NCBI RefSeq assembly: GCF_027595985.1
Contig: NC_073305.1
Coordinates: 110,915,035-110,979,034 of the forward strand
DNA from: Sorex araneus
Taxonomy: Eukaryota > Chordata > Mammalia > Eulipotyphla > Soricidae
Direction: 5' to 3'
Length of the DNA: 64,000 nucleotides
Positions within the stretch are counted from its first letter, which is position 1. Every line of letters starts with the position of its first letter. Positions 1-11,934 of the stretch are shown here, piece after piece. Below the pieces are notes generated by a model that worked only from the letters and a program-made list of their open reading frames with translations, searched no databases and was not told the origin of the DNA. The position numbers and the translations under genes are program-made.

Positions 1-132
1 GGGGTTGCTTCTGATGGTGCTCAGGGGAACCAGATGGTGCATGCAAACATTTCTGCATGCAAAATACATGCATATGAGGCTGTTATGTCTCTCGCCTCTA
101 TGGGGCAGGTTTTTTGTTTGTTTGTTTGTTTG

Positions 133-304
133 TTTTTTTGGGGGGCCACACCTGACTGTGCTCAAGGCTTACTTCTGGCTCTGTGCTCCAGGATCACTCC
201 TGGTTCTGTGCTTGGGGAACTCTATGGGGTGCCAGGGATTGAACCTGGGTCAGCCATGTGCAAGGCAAGCCCTTTACCCACTATACTATTACTCTGGCTC
301 CCTC
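133..304 (-). repeat. tRNA-derived SINE, type A, old
   Basis: Reverse of the head-body consensus: 'ggccacacctg', 'ttacttctggctctg', B-box region 'attgaacctgg', end 'actctggctcc'. Diverged. Confidence 0.85.
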
Positions 305-765
305 TATAGGACAGTTTTAACAAGAATCACTTTCACATTATGTGAGTTCCAGAGGAGAGGAAAGTGAATGGGAAAAATTATTGGTTGACAAAATTACAGC
401 TGAGAACTTTCTTTGTCTTAAGATGGAGTCATATGCCCAAATCCAAGAAGCTCTGAGTTCCAAACAAAATAAACCCAAATAGAAGAACTCTAAGATACAT
501 TGTAATTAAATGGCAAAAGCCAAATATAGACAGAATTTTGAGTGCAGGAAGATCAAAGCATAACTTATATATATAAAGAAATCCCTACAAACTCACAATT
601 GATCTATCAAACTAAATACCATACCCTAAAACAAGAAAGGAATGATATGGAATAGACAATACACTGAATGAAATACATATCTAAATAGGAAGCCTTTTTA
701 TATTTATCACTCAAATTCAAAGAATGACACAAAATTTTACAGGCAAATGACAGCTAAAAAATTTT

Positions 766-937
766 TTTTTTGCTTTTTGGGTCACACCTGGTGATGCCCA
801 CGGGTTACTCCTGGCTTTGCACTCAGGAATCACTCCTGGTGGTGCTCAGGGGACCATATGGGATGATGGGAATCGAACCCAGATTGGCTGTGTGTAAGGC
901 AAATGCCCCACCCTCTGTGCTATCGCTCCAGCCCCCA
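766..937 (-). repeat. tRNA-derived SINE, type A
   Basis: T-run, 'gggtcacacctgg', head end 'atcgctccagcc'. Target duplication near ACAGCTAAAAAATTTT at 750-765 and 938-953, one mismatch. Confidence 0.93.
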
Positions 938-1019
938 ACAGCTAAAGAATTTTATGATTAACTTAAAATAGATCAAGTGAGAAAAAGGCAATATTTAAAA
1001 TAGTTTTAATAATAATGAT

Positions 1020-1264
1020 GGGGCTGGAGCAATAGCACAGTAGTAGGGCATTTGCCTTGCACACGACCGACCTGAGTTTGATTCCTCTGTCCCTCTTGGA
1101 GAGTCTGGCAAGCTACCGAGAGTATCTCACCTGCATGGCAGAGCCTGGAAAGCTACCCATGGCATATTGAGACATTATGAGACAATAAGTCTCATAATGG
1201 AGACGTTACTGGTGCCCGCTCTAGCAAATCGATGAGCAATGGGATGACAGTGATACAGTGACAG
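1020..1264 (+). repeat. tRNA-derived SINE, type B (long body)
   Basis: Same tRNA-like head as type A but a different body: 'gagagtctggcaagctac', 'ggagacgttactggtgccc', 'gatgacagtgatacagtg'. 13-bp target duplication TTAATAATAATGA at 1006-1018 and 1265-1277. Confidence 0.93.
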
Positions 1265-2944
1265 TTAATAATAATGACACCACCATATTTACTTTCCACA
1301 TTTATGGCTAAGAGTATAAGAACTATTGGGGCAACCTGTTCATTTGGTCAATAATAGTAGGAATTAAATCCATTTAATTTTGTAACAAAACTCTGTCCAG
1401 GTGGAGCAGAGTTGTGCTTTTATTGCAAGCAATTTCTTCTCTTGCAATAAAAGAAACAGTCTGTTTCTAAATTTTTAAAAAAGTTTTGACTACTAAAGCA
1501 TCTCTGCAAGAAGCAGCACTAAACAGTCTTTTACAAAAGGCAAAGAAAACTTATTTGGAGGTGGCAAGATACTACACACAAAAAATTGGGGAAAATAAGA
1601 GAGAGAAGATGGAGTCTCGTATAATGAACTTGAAGGTCACTTGGTTTGATCTTAAGAATGGATATAAACTGAAAACTACAGAGACAAACAACCTGTGATC
1701 TCAAGACAAACATCCCTAGAAGACTCAATAAAGAAAAAGCAATTGGAACATGACCATTACTTAAAGGCAGATATCAGAGTATAGGAGAAGAAATTAAAAG
1801 AAAGCTGAAGTAACAAAGACAATTGCAAATATCTAGAATAGGTAAAAAGTGCCAATAAACTTGTTTATTTCAATAATTTTGCTTAAAGTCAGTGGCATGA
1901 ATGACTGCTGAACTCAATTTCTGTCTACTGAAAGCTTTCAGTACATCTGTGTCTATGATAAGCTTTCAGTAGACACAAAGGACAGCATAATAAATATAGT
2001 TGCTAGAAAGCAATTATGTAGACAAATAGTAGCTTTTAAAAGACTGAGACAATAATAGTTGTAACAGAGAAAATAGACTTCAAATTAAAAACGCTGTAAG
2101 GGACAGTGATGGGCATTATATAATGATCAAGAAATATAGAAATAAAAAGAAAACAGTTGTTGATATATGTGCATTACACAAAGGAGCAGCAAAAATCTAT
2201 AAAAACAACAAATAGGAGAAAGAAATTGCTATAATAGCAGTAGTAGATTTTAACATCCCTTTCTTACTGCCAGAGAGGTCAATTAGACAAAAATATCAAT
2301 AAGGAAAATTAAAACTAAAGAAAGAAATGGGATCCCTGGGCCTAGTAGACATATTTCATTACCTCTGTAAAAACTATATGTTGTTCTTGAGTGCACATGA
2401 GACATTCTAAGAGACACAACATGCTGGGCACAGAATAAGTGTTCATGATATCAAGAATATAAGGTTCCGATAAAGTACTGATGGTGGAAATAAATTACAA
2501 AGTGAAAGCTGAAAAAACTTCAAACACTAGGTATTTGATACAATCACTAGGTATCTAAATACCATACTACTGGATAACTAGTGAGTCTAAGAGTTAATCA
2601 AATAATAAGTGAAAGGATTCCTGGAAACACATGAGAATGAAGAAATCAGCTTCCAGAACATAAGGGACATAAGAAAGGCTGTCCTGAAGGAAATTAATAG
2701 AAATACAGGTATTCATAAAAAAAGGAAAATCTTCAATTTTAATAAGCTAGTAAAAGGACAACATCGGAAGACCAAATAAAATAAGAGGAAATAATAAAAA
2801 ATTTATTGTAAAATAATCAAAACTATTTGATTTGGACAGCATAAATTGCTCTGAACATTTAAAATGTTTCCATATTTGTTGGTGATATTATGCAATTTTA
2901 AAGACTTCCCCCCTAAAATTAAAGAGAAAAAACTTATATCTGCA

Positions 2945-4343
2945 TTTTCTTTGTTCAAGGTGTTTATTGCATCTCAGAGGGCATACATGCACTGGGTTTT
3001 TAAACTGAAATACAAAGAAAAGCCATTTTGAAATTGGTTTTAGGTATTTTCCCCCATTACAGTGTATGTAATCCCCACAGTAAATTCAGATACGACCACT
3101 TTTTAATGGTACCATACATCTATTAAATAATTTGAAAAATAGGCAAACACCTTTCCAACCCAATATGCTTTTACAAAGAGCTGCCAAGCCACTAGAAACA
3201 CTGATCAACAGTGACCTCATTTATGCATCAAAATCTTAAGCCAAGCCATCAGCACAGACAGTATGACAACAAATTGAAAATTAAAGAATACAGTATGTAC
3301 AGCAAAGGATACAGTTCTCTGAATTAGTTTAAATTCTAATCACAATGGTACAACAAAATCTATTTTGAGCTCAATTGAGAATGAAAAAACACTAGTCTAC
3401 AGAACACACAAAAAATACTAAATTAACAGATGTACATAAAACCCACAATAAAGTAAAATACTTGCAGTTATCTTTAAATTAGGTATACCTTGGTATATTC
3501 AAAATCACTTGAATAGCACATCTCTAATTGCATTTTCATGAACTTGATAGAAATGGACGTTTTACTTTTCAGTGCAATTAGTCAAGAATGAATAAATTGG
3601 TCAATTTAGATGCAAAACCTTTCAAATGTAATTAAAATATATATTTAATATAGCAGTGATTAAATATGGATTTTTCCATATTCTTTTTTCATTCTTGAGA
3701 AGGTAGCTTCAAGGAGAAATATTTATTATGGACATTTAAATTTTACATTTTTTAAAATAAAATTTCTTAACATATACAATGCCACAAAAATAAACATTTC
3801 TCACAACAATTGAAGTTCCTGTGATTGGAAAAGTGTACTTCACACCAAAAAAATGTTTTGTATATTTAAGTGTTTTCCTTACTATCTGATATTATCACAC
3901 TATATTTGTAAGAGAGATACAGAAGAAAAGAGAATTTAGGGGGAGAGTTTAGATTTGTCCAAAAGTTATATATATACATTGAAACCTTCAAAAACACAGA
4001 CACATCTTTCCAAATGGCTCACCACGCAACAGCTGCAGCATCCGTCCATGGGTGAGGTCCAGAAAAAGCACAAAAGGCATCGGAAACATCCATTCATTGT
4101 TTACATCGTACAACAGCACACAAATAATCCAAATACACTACAGCTTTGAGAGTAGGGATAACAGCTAAGGTAATACACATTCCTAATGTTCACTTTCACA
4201 GCTGTGCTACACATTTTGGAAGAGAAGTTATGAGTAAGCATTGGGTTTGGTACTGGTGGCTCACTTTGAAACTCTGAGCATCAATCTTATTTGAAGTCTC
4301 CAAACTCATTATTTTTGTTCCTATTCAGTCACAAAAACTGCAG
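2945..4343 (-). other. SNAP91: Probable terminal 3' UTR exon of SNAP91
   Basis: An acceptor 'ccttttatctttacag' (AG at 4344-4345) precedes about 1.4 kb with no SINE or L1, ending at AATAAA 2963-2968. Joined to the donor at 7553 the message would read AATTTAAG then CTGCAGTTTTTGTGACTG. Repeats are common on both sides of this block, so their absence suggests a constrained UTR. The join is inferred; the left end assumes cleavage 10-25 nt past the signal. The short plus-strand ORF near 3955-4149 is chance. Confidence 0.6.
2963..2968 (-). terminator. Poly(A) signal AATAAA, probable SNAP91 distal 3' end
   Basis: Plus-strand TTTATT reads AATAAA in gene sense, followed by 'caccttgaacaaag' and a T-rich stretch. 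It lies at the left end of the repeat-free block. Cleavage would fall near 2941-2953. Confidence 0.55.
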
Positions 4344-4598
4344 CTGTAAAGATAAAAGGTACTTGAATTAGCAGGCAAATCACCACACTTCAAATATTTT
4401 ATCATCTTTGCAAGTTTTCTTTGAGTTACTGAAAAATCTTTACACAAAAGATTTCTGTATGAAACTCACATTTACATACTTTGAAAAGATATTTAAATAT
4501 ATGCTTAAAATAAGAGCAAAATTTTAGCCATCAAAACTTTAAAATTTCATGAAGAGCTTAATTTCAGATTAAAATTGAATTAACACAGTTTTGAAATT

Positions 4599-4794
4599 TT
4601 TTAAAAAAGATTTTATTTATTACTTTGCTCTTTGAGTCACACCTGGTGATACTCAGAGGTTACTCCTGGCTCTGCACTCAGGAATTAGTCCTGGCATTGC
4701 TCAGGGGGCCATATGGGATGCTATAATTGAACCCAGGTATGCCAAGTGCAAGGAAAAAGCTCTATCATTTTAACACCTTATCACTCTGGCCCCC
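4599..4794 (-). repeat. tRNA-derived SINE, type A
   Basis: Typical type-A body, diverged head. Target duplication ACAGTTTTGAAATT / ACAATTTTGAAATT at 4585 and 4795. Confidence 0.88.
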
Positions 4795-5080
4795 ACAATT
4801 TTGAAATTCAGATACTTATTTGAAATCTTAGTAGTAAGACATTCAGTATCAAGTGAGAATAGTTAGCCTCAAAAGGGCAATGAAAAACAGAGAGCCATGA
4901 CTTCTGTTGTTTTTTGGCTTCTTTTCAGTTACGCACTCCAATAAATCATGGAACATTGAACAAGAGACAGAACAGAAAAGAAATATCCCCAGTGACTCAA
5001 TTTCCTCACTTATACGATTAATTAGTGATCTCCTTGGCTAATACATGCTGCAACTACTCATCTCAAGAAATTTTCATGGG

Positions 5081-5256
5081 GGGCCGGAGTGATAGCACAG
5101 CGGGTAGGGCGTTTGCCTTGCACGCGGCCGACCCGGGTTCGATCCCCGTCATCCCATATGGTCCCCCAAGCACTGCCAGGAGTAATTCCTGAGTGCAAAA
5201 GCCAGGAGTAACCCCTGAGCATCGCTGGGTGTGACCCAAAAAGCAAAAAAAAAAAA
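5081..5256 (+). repeat. tRNA-derived SINE, type A, young
   Basis: Near-consensus head, A box 'tagcacagcgggtaggg', B box 'gggttcgatccc', A-tail. Perfect 16-bp duplication AAGAAATTTTCATGGG at 5065-5080 and 5257-5272. Confidence 0.96.
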
Positions 5257-5634
5257 AAGAAATTTTCATGGGTGTCAAGGCTTCTAGACATGTATTTGTC
5301 TTGCTCTTAACTGTGACTCTTTAAGGGAGGGGTGATTTCAAGTATTTTTTGTTTTGAGTACTCAACAGTTTCTGTCATCTGAAGAGAGTGATATTTATTT
5401 AGAGGTGAATAAAAAGTTGCTCTACCCAGTGTCCTTGGTGATTCATGAAACATTAATTCTCAAGAAATACATGTTTATTGCCTTATGCTTACATCAAAAC
5501 AGTCCAACCCAAAGTGGAACAGAGAAATTGAGCCCAAGGGTAAATTACTTGGCTGAGAAAAGAAGGCCTTAAAAAGATAAATGATTAATCTTATGTAAGA
5601 TAAACAATAATCGCAAAAATCTTAGTAGGAATTT

Positions 5635-5804
5635 TTTTTTTCTTTTTGGGTCACACCTGGCGATGCACAGGGATTACTCCTGGCTGTGCACTCAGGAATC
5701 ACCCCTGGCAGTGCTCAGGGGACCATATGGGATGCTGGGATTCAAACCCGGGTCGGCTGCGTGCAAGGCAAACGCCCTACCCGCTGTGCTATAACTCCAG
5801 CTCC
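5635..5804 (-). repeat. tRNA-derived SINE, type A, young
   Basis: Perfect 14-bp target duplication CTTAGTAGGAATTT at 5621-5634 and 5805-5818. Confidence 0.95.
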
Positions 5805-5837
5805 CTTAGTAGGAATTTGAGGACATTAAATATAAAC

Positions 5838-6086
5838 AAAGCACAGCAGGTAGGGCGTTTGCCTTGCACGTGGCTGACCAGGGTTTGATTCCTCCATCCC
5901 TCTCAGAGAGCCTGACAAGCTACCGAGAGTATTCCTCCCACACGGCAGAGCCTGGCAAGCTACCTACCCATGGTGTATTCGATATGCCAAAAACAGTAAC
6001 AACAAGTCTCACAATGGAGACGTTACTGGTGCCCGATCGAGCAAATCGATGAACAACGGGACAACAGTGCTACAATGCAGTGCTAC
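5838..6086 (+). repeat. tRNA-derived SINE, type B, 5'-truncated
   Basis: Starts inside the A box ('gcacagcaggtagggcg') and continues with the type-B body to 'caacgggacaacagtgctac'. Confidence 0.88.
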
Positions 6087-7117
6087 AGGTATCAAAGATT
6101 GTGTAATCCATGGAACAGAAGTGTAATAAAGATAATACTGTCAGTGGTCCTCAGAGTGACATTCTCATTATTTTTCCAGTTATGGCCTAGGGAGAGTAAT
6201 TTGCTTAATACCAAGTACAAATTCTTTAGCTGTGAAATGGAGACAAAATGCATCTGGCCAGTTTGTCTAACAGAATTTTCTCTCTAAAGAGCAGATCAAA
6301 GGACTTGATATGTATGGAAATTACACTATAAGATGAAAATCAGTGTTATTATTGTTCATCCATATCCAGTGAGTCTTATTCATAACCTATATGTTGTATT
6401 GGGTATTTTGGTTAATAATTAATTTTTCCTTCATCAGGAAGGAGTCTTTAATTAAGCCTCTCATACAAAACATTTCAAAATTTATTTTTAATAGTAAATG
6501 CATTATTTTACCCATGCTTAACATGTCTATTAACCAGTCTGCAAACAGGTAAATGCTTCCAGATTTACATGCTGAGGAAACTGCATTTAAAACCAATTCT
6601 CTTTGAAACTAAATTTATATCCTTTCCACTTAAGGACAGCTGACCCTTTTGTTGGATTAATGCCAATGATCACAGAAAGATACCATGAGGTTCTGCCTTC
6701 TTTCCAGTGGCTTTGAATGACTTCTTTATGTAAATAAAAAAATGCTCATATATGTCGTTCAAAAATATGTTATTAAAATAAATCGGTATATAAATCAATA
6801 TGAAGGAGAATAGAGATAGTAAAGGTAAAGCTGAGAATATGAAACCAAGTCCATTATAAATAATTTCATAAATTATTTAAAGAACTATAAGTATAGTTCA
6901 CAGAAGTATAAAATTCTAATTGCAAAACAGCAGGTGGTAATAATATAAACCTTATTTTATAAGGTCAAATCAGGATAAACAAAATAAAAGTACAATTGGA
7001 TAGTCATATTATATATTTATATACTCTCAATTTTTGAATTCAATGTTGTAATTGTTAGATTTCTATAAATCACAGTTGTCATGGGACATGGCTGTCAAGG
7101 AATCAACTTTCATTTTT

Positions 7118-7292
7118 TTTTTTTTTTTGCTTTTTGGGTCACACCCAGTGATGCTCAGGGGTTATTCCTGGCTTTGCACTCAGGAATTACTCCTGGCGGT
7201 GCTTGGGGGACCATATGGGATGCCGGGGATCAAACCCGGGTCGGTCGCGTGCAAGGCAAACGCCCTAGCCGCTGTGCTATCGCTCTGGCCCC
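7118..7292 (-). repeat. tRNA-derived SINE, type A, young
   Basis: 15-bp duplication TCAACTTTCATTTTT at 7103-7117 and 7293-7307. Confidence 0.95.
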
Positions 7293-7563
7293 TCAACTTT
7301 CATTTTTATTAATATAATCTTAAACTTCTAGTATAAGAGCAATATGGAAATTTATCTTCCATAGTTCTTCCTAGTCCTCAAAGTAAGACTTAAAAATACT
7401 CACTGATGAAGATAGCTTTGAATACTGCTGTTAAAGTCATAGACATTCAAATTATTATTTTATACTTATATTAAAAACATCTCAGTACAATATCATACCT
7501 TAAATGGCTAAATCATTATTACAAGCCCACAGGAAAAGCTCAATATTAGATACCTTAAATTGT

Positions 7564-7656
7564 TTACAAGAAATCCTTGATGTTAAGATCCGCTAACGGG
7601 TCCTTTGCTGGAGGTTTCTTGGGACTCTGAGTGGCAGGTGTAGGGCTTGGAGAAAG
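7564..7656 (-). CDS. SNAP91: SNAP91 last coding exon Q with stop codon
   Basis: 93 coding nt, from 'ccccattag' to TAA at 7564-7566. It encodes LSPSPTPATQSPKKPPAKDP, LADLNIKDFL, the AP180 C terminus. The exon seems to run on for only 10 nt of UTR to 7554, where AAG is followed by 'gtatct', a usable donor. The stop is thus close enough to the last junction not to trigger nonsense-mediated decay. Confidence 0.97.
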   Translation of the reverse strand, partial: LSPSPTPATQSPKKPPAKDPLADLNIKDFL

Positions 7657-9173
7657 CTAATGGGGAAAAGCCAGCCCGAGATAGCAGAAATAGAAAGCAA
7701 ACAGAGATAGGTAAGCATTAGGCAGACCACATTCTACAGAAAACAACATGCAAAGGATTAGATGACTAAAAGTTTACAAAATCTACTTTGTTCTACTTAG
7801 TCATGTGTTACATTTAAGTTTGAATTGGCAAAATACACTTCAAATTTATATATATATATATATTTTTTTTGTGCAATTCTCTGATACCAGATTTATACAA
7901 AGTAAAATGTGGAGAAAATGTGGAGACTCTGGTAGAACAATATGAGTATGAGTTAGGAAAGATTTGAAAAACTAGTTACATAAGGATATTATGAATGCAT
8001 AGTAAAACAAAACATTTCTCTATGTAAAAGCATTTTTACTTTGAGTTATTAGTGCAACTAAACTAATAAGGAAATTTTAACAACTTTTTTCATAGTGAGA
8101 GTGAGTTTAAGATAAAAATCAAAAGAAAACAGTTTTCAGAAAGCCACTTAAGAGATTAAATTTATTAGCTAAATATTCTAGAATTTAATACAAAGTATAT
8201 GAAATGAAAGCCAGTAAAGTTTTGGGTCACTATTTGCTTTGGATGAGTAAATAGTCTCCTAGTTATGTAAACCTCAAATTTCCAATATTGTCTGTTCAGT
8301 TTGTAAAGAAGATTATTTATCAAATACCATAAGAAAGAATTATACCAAAGTTGCAATGAAAGCAAAGAATCAACTTACCTTGTTTCTATTTAACAAGTAC
8401 CAAAAAATTATTTCACTGTGTGACAGAAATAAGTTCTAGAATCAGGCTTTTGCAAGAATGACAGTAACAAGGCTTTGAATAATACCATTTAATTTATACA
8501 AAGTAGTAACAGTATCTATACCTCTGGGATAAATTAATGTCGTGTGCTTTAACATGATGGATAGCTCAAAATTCTGGGACCATGAAGTAGACATATATTT
8601 TTTACTAGTTTAGTAAGGATGTTTATGATGCACCTGAAGATATTTTTGTTTTTATGTCTACAACTGATTGACTGACTCCAACATGTCTCAGCTAAATCTT
8701 CAGTTTGAAAAACTGAGATCAGAGGTCATGAGCACCCATTAAGGGCTGGATGCTCTAGGCCCCGAGTTCAATGCCCAAGTCTGGACTCAAAGACATCAAA
8801 CGCTTCTTGAATGAGTACTGTTGGGTGGTCCTTGTGGCCTTCAGGTTCTCTGGGCTCTAGAGGCACTGTGTCACTTGGTCAGAGCACCAAACTGCAGGGC
8901 TGAGTATCAGCAGAAGTAGCCCCTAACTCTTGCTTACCAGCATGTCTGAGAAAGATACTCTCCTGGCACCCCACCCCCCCACTTCCGCACTACCACCACC
9001 ACCACCAAAATCAAATGGAATCATATTTTATGGTAAGATCAGGAAAAAGAAATAAATGTAAGGCTTAAAACTGTCAGGGAGATAAGAACTCAAGAATAAG
9101 CCCATAACTAAACATGACAGCAATCAATGGAAGAATAATGAAATAGCTCAGTAATCAGTAGTGAATAACATTA

Positions 9174-9424
9174 GTAGCACTGTAGCACTGTCATTCCATT
9201 GTTCATCGATTTGCTTGTGCAGGCACCAGTAATGTCTCCATTGCGAGATTTGTTGTTACTGTTTTTGGCATATCGAATACGCCACAAGGAGCTTGCCAGG
9301 CTCTGCCAAGCAGGTGGCATACTCTTGGTAGCTTGCCGGGCTCTCTGAGAGGGATGGAGGAATCGAACCCAGGTTGGCTGTGTGCAAGACAAATGCCCTA
9401 CCCACTGTGCTATTTCTTCAGCCC
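9174..9424 (-). repeat. tRNA-derived SINE, type B, full length
   Basis: Complete type B in reverse. Perfect 14-bp duplication AGTGAATAACATTA at 9160-9173 and 9425-9438. Confidence 0.95.
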
Positions 9425-9493
9425 AGTGAATAACATTAATTTTATTAGTTAGTAATATAAATTGTGCTTCTTCTGATATATAAAAATATAATC

Positions 9494-9648
9494 CTGGGCC
9501 AGAGAGATAGTACAGCAGGTAGGGCACTTGCCTTGCATATGACCAGTCTAGGTTCAATCCCTAGCACCCATATGGTCCCCAAAGCCCCATCAGAAGTGAT
9601 CCCTGGACACAGAGCCAGGAGTAAACCCTTAGCACTATCAGAAAACAG
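9494..9648 (+). repeat. tRNA-derived SINE, type A
   Basis: Head 'gggccagagagatagtacag', diverged body. Duplication AAAATATAATC at 9483-9493 and 9649-9659. Confidence 0.9.
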
Positions 9649-9756
9649 AAAATATAATCTCCAAATTATAATATGGCATACGCTTTTCTAAATAATTATA
9701 AATCCAATTACTGATTAAAATGCTGTTTTAATCACATATATTTTAAATTTTGTTTG

Positions 9757-9928
9757 GAGTTTGTTTTGTTAGGGGGCATACCTGGTAATACTCAGAGGTT
9801 ACTCTTGGCTCTGCACTCAGGAATTACTCCTGGCAGAGCATAGGTGACCATATGAGATGCCGGGGATTGAACCTGGGTCAGCCTCATGCAAGGCAAGTGT
9901 CCTACCTGCTGTACTATCTCTCCAGCTC
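9757..9928 (-). repeat. tRNA-derived SINE, type A
   Basis: Body 'ggaattactcctggcag', B-box region 'gattgaacctgggtcag', head end 'ctctccagctcc'. Confidence 0.88.
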
Positions 9929-10561
9929 CTTAGCTTTGATTTTTATAATTAAGTAGATGCTATGTAGCATAGTTATTTTTCAAGAAAAACAACTTCTTAA
10001 AAATATAAAATTTTCCCAAAAGCTCTTGCTACACTAAATACAAGAAAAAGTTTAATTTCAATATTTATCTAAGTTCATAAAAACACACATATTCTTTTCA
10101 TAAAGGTGGTAAATAGTTCACAGCTATGTTTAATAATCTAGAAAACTTTCACCATGAATAGTATCCTTTTTAGAATTTAAATGTATTTAGTGAAATTTAA
10201 ATACAAATATCATCCCTAACCATCCTCACCACTCCCACCTCTCTAAACAACTCTTGACATGGCTCAATTGCCTCAGCACAGGCTAGCCAATCTCTCATTA
10301 AGGTAGTGCTTTGGTTATAAGTCTTTCAGGCTAGTTTCTCACATGCTAAATTTTATCTCCTTAAAAATCCAACATTCTTTCTCTTGGTCAAAGCAGCTAT
10401 TAAACAGTTGAAGGAAAGAAGCTGAAAGCAAAGTCTGAGAACAGGTAAGAGTATTTAAAATCCCTTAAGTACATAAAAACCTCAAAGGGACTGTAATACA
10501 TAGTAAGAATTCTACAGATAAGATAATATGAATACTCACTGCTAAGCTAAATACAGTATAG

Positions 10562-10725
10562 AGGGGCCCGTGAGACAGTATAAGGATAAGACTCTTGCCG
10601 TGCACATGGCTGACCCAGGGTCAGTCTCCAGTGTATATGATCTCCTGAGCACCACAGGAGTGAACCTTGAGCACACAGTAAGGAGTTAGGCCTGAGCATC
10701 ACCAACTGTGCATTCCCTGCCAAAA
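10562..10725 (+). repeat. tRNA-derived SINE, type A, old
   Basis: Recognisable head 'gacagtataaggataag' and 'ctgacccagggtcagtctcc', decayed body. Confidence 0.7.
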
Positions 10726-11267
10726 AAACTCAGGACTCAGAACTGGAGTTAGCCCTGACAGAAAAGACACACCATGTGAGTAGAGGGTTGCGTTTTTGGG
10801 CCGAATAATATCAGCCTGATGCACAGAGAGGAGGTGATCTGGAGAGTTCAATCATGTGAGCAGTAACTCAATCAACCATTACTATTTAGTGAAACTTCCC
10901 AAATTCGAAACACTGAAGCTTTGGTGAGTCCCAGCTTGGTGAAATTGTGATCACTGACAAATAGTCATGGCAGCTGAATAATAAATTCCCAAGAATATAC
11001 ATAATTAATTTGGCTGGATCTAATTTGTATTTTTTAACTATAATAAATAGCAATGATAACATTCGGCTTCCTAAATTCTGAGTTGTTATGGAGAATTACA
11101 TAACGACAGTTGTTCAAGAGGCCCTTAAAATTTGTATGCAGATGGTTTGAAGTGAGGGTAAACTTTAGAAATCTCAAATGTATTGATGGAGCTGAGGATA
11201 TTCTAGTGCAAACTGTTCCCTTGGACGGGACTGTTCGGCAAACTCACTGTAGTGTCACAAAACGTTT

Positions 11268-11450
11268 GGGGCTGGGGCTGAAGTGATAGCACAGGGGGTA
11301 GGGCGTTTGCCTTGCATGCGGCTGACCCGGGTTCGATTCCCAGCATCCCATACGGTCCCCCGAGTACTGCCAGGAGTAATTCCTGAGTGCAGAGCCAGGA
11401 GTAATCCCTGAGCATCGCTGAGTGTGACCCAAAAAGCAAAAAAAAAAAAG
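11268..11450 (+). repeat. tRNA-derived SINE, type A, young-looking
   Basis: Nearly consensus throughout; B box 'gggttcgattccc' and pure A-tail. Confidence 0.94.
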
Positions 11451-11829
11451 TCTTGGGCGAACTTGTCAGTTCGGAAGACTGTGTCCCTAACCTTGAACTG
11501 GGAGAACATGGAGATAATAAAACAATGTATCAGAAGGATTCATTTCCTTGGAATAAATGTCTAGTTACCTTAAATGTCTGACTGTTCTTAGGAATTATTA
11601 TGAATTAACTAGGTAAAGAATGGAGTGACCCTTTTTATATCCTTTTCCTCTAAATCTTTAAATCACACACAATTAATAATAACCAATCTGTCTTCCACGT
11701 TCCCTTTACTTTTGAAGCACAGTGATGAAAGCAACATTACACCCTCCCCCCTTTAAAAACAGTTTGCTAAATGACAGTTTTATATTTACAAATAAATGCC
11801 ATCATCTGGTAGACAGTCTGAAAACTGAC

Positions 11830-11934
11830 CTGTGTGCCCGGTACAGCTGCAGCTCCAAAGGGTGGCCTCATCATAGGCTGTGCAAACATGACTGGCTGCT
11901 GTGGCATCATGGGCATGCCTGAGCCAGCAGGAGG
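11830..11934 (-). CDS. SNAP91: SNAP91 coding exon P
   Basis: 105 nt, phase 0-0, between 'tccttttcag' and 'gtcagt'. It encodes PPAGSGMPMMPQQPVMFAQP, MMRPPFGAAAVPGTQ, the Met/Pro-rich stretch typical of AP180. A 12-bp perfect stem-loop lies 34 nt upstream in the intron (11968-11998). Confidence 0.98.

Larger units (their letters stand above)
1..2944. other. Intergenic DNA downstream of SNAP91
   Basis: No exon recognised. It holds three SINEs plus a cut SINE remnant at the left edge (about 1-35), two perfect inverted repeats (1417-1453 and 1922-1975), and otherwise AT-rich sequence without clear structure. Confidence 0.7.
4344..7553 (-). other. Proposed intron in the 3' UTR
   Basis: Donor 'gtatct' next to 7554 and acceptor 'ctttacag' at 4344. 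It holds five SINEs of both types; the rest, including 6090-7100, shows nothing recognisable. Confidence 0.55.
7657..11829 (-). other. SNAP91 intron P-Q
   Basis: Holds five SINEs between 9174 and 11450. The 8700-8960 stretch is somewhat GC-richer and unassigned; it may be an old repeat. A short (CCA)n run lies near 8990. Nothing seen in 7657-8690. Confidence 0.85.

Noticed and set aside
5058..5291. Many 60-90 codon ORFs with a shared peptide such as GIEPGSAACKANALPAV
   Set aside because: Each is a translated SINE copy in reverse; the shared peptide reflects the repeat.
6481..6486. Another AATAAA in gene sense within the UTR intron
   Set aside because: AT-rich DNA gives many such hexamers; no repeat-free block or acceptor lies next to it.
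7305..7310. AATAAA in gene sense shortly after the SNAP91 stop
   Set aside because: It is made partly from a SINE target duplication and has no supporting downstream context; it remains only a remote proximal option.
11280..11350. Possible tRNA genes at SINE heads with intact A and B boxes
   Set aside because: No cloverleaf acceptor stem or 3' end; the head runs straight into the SINE body.
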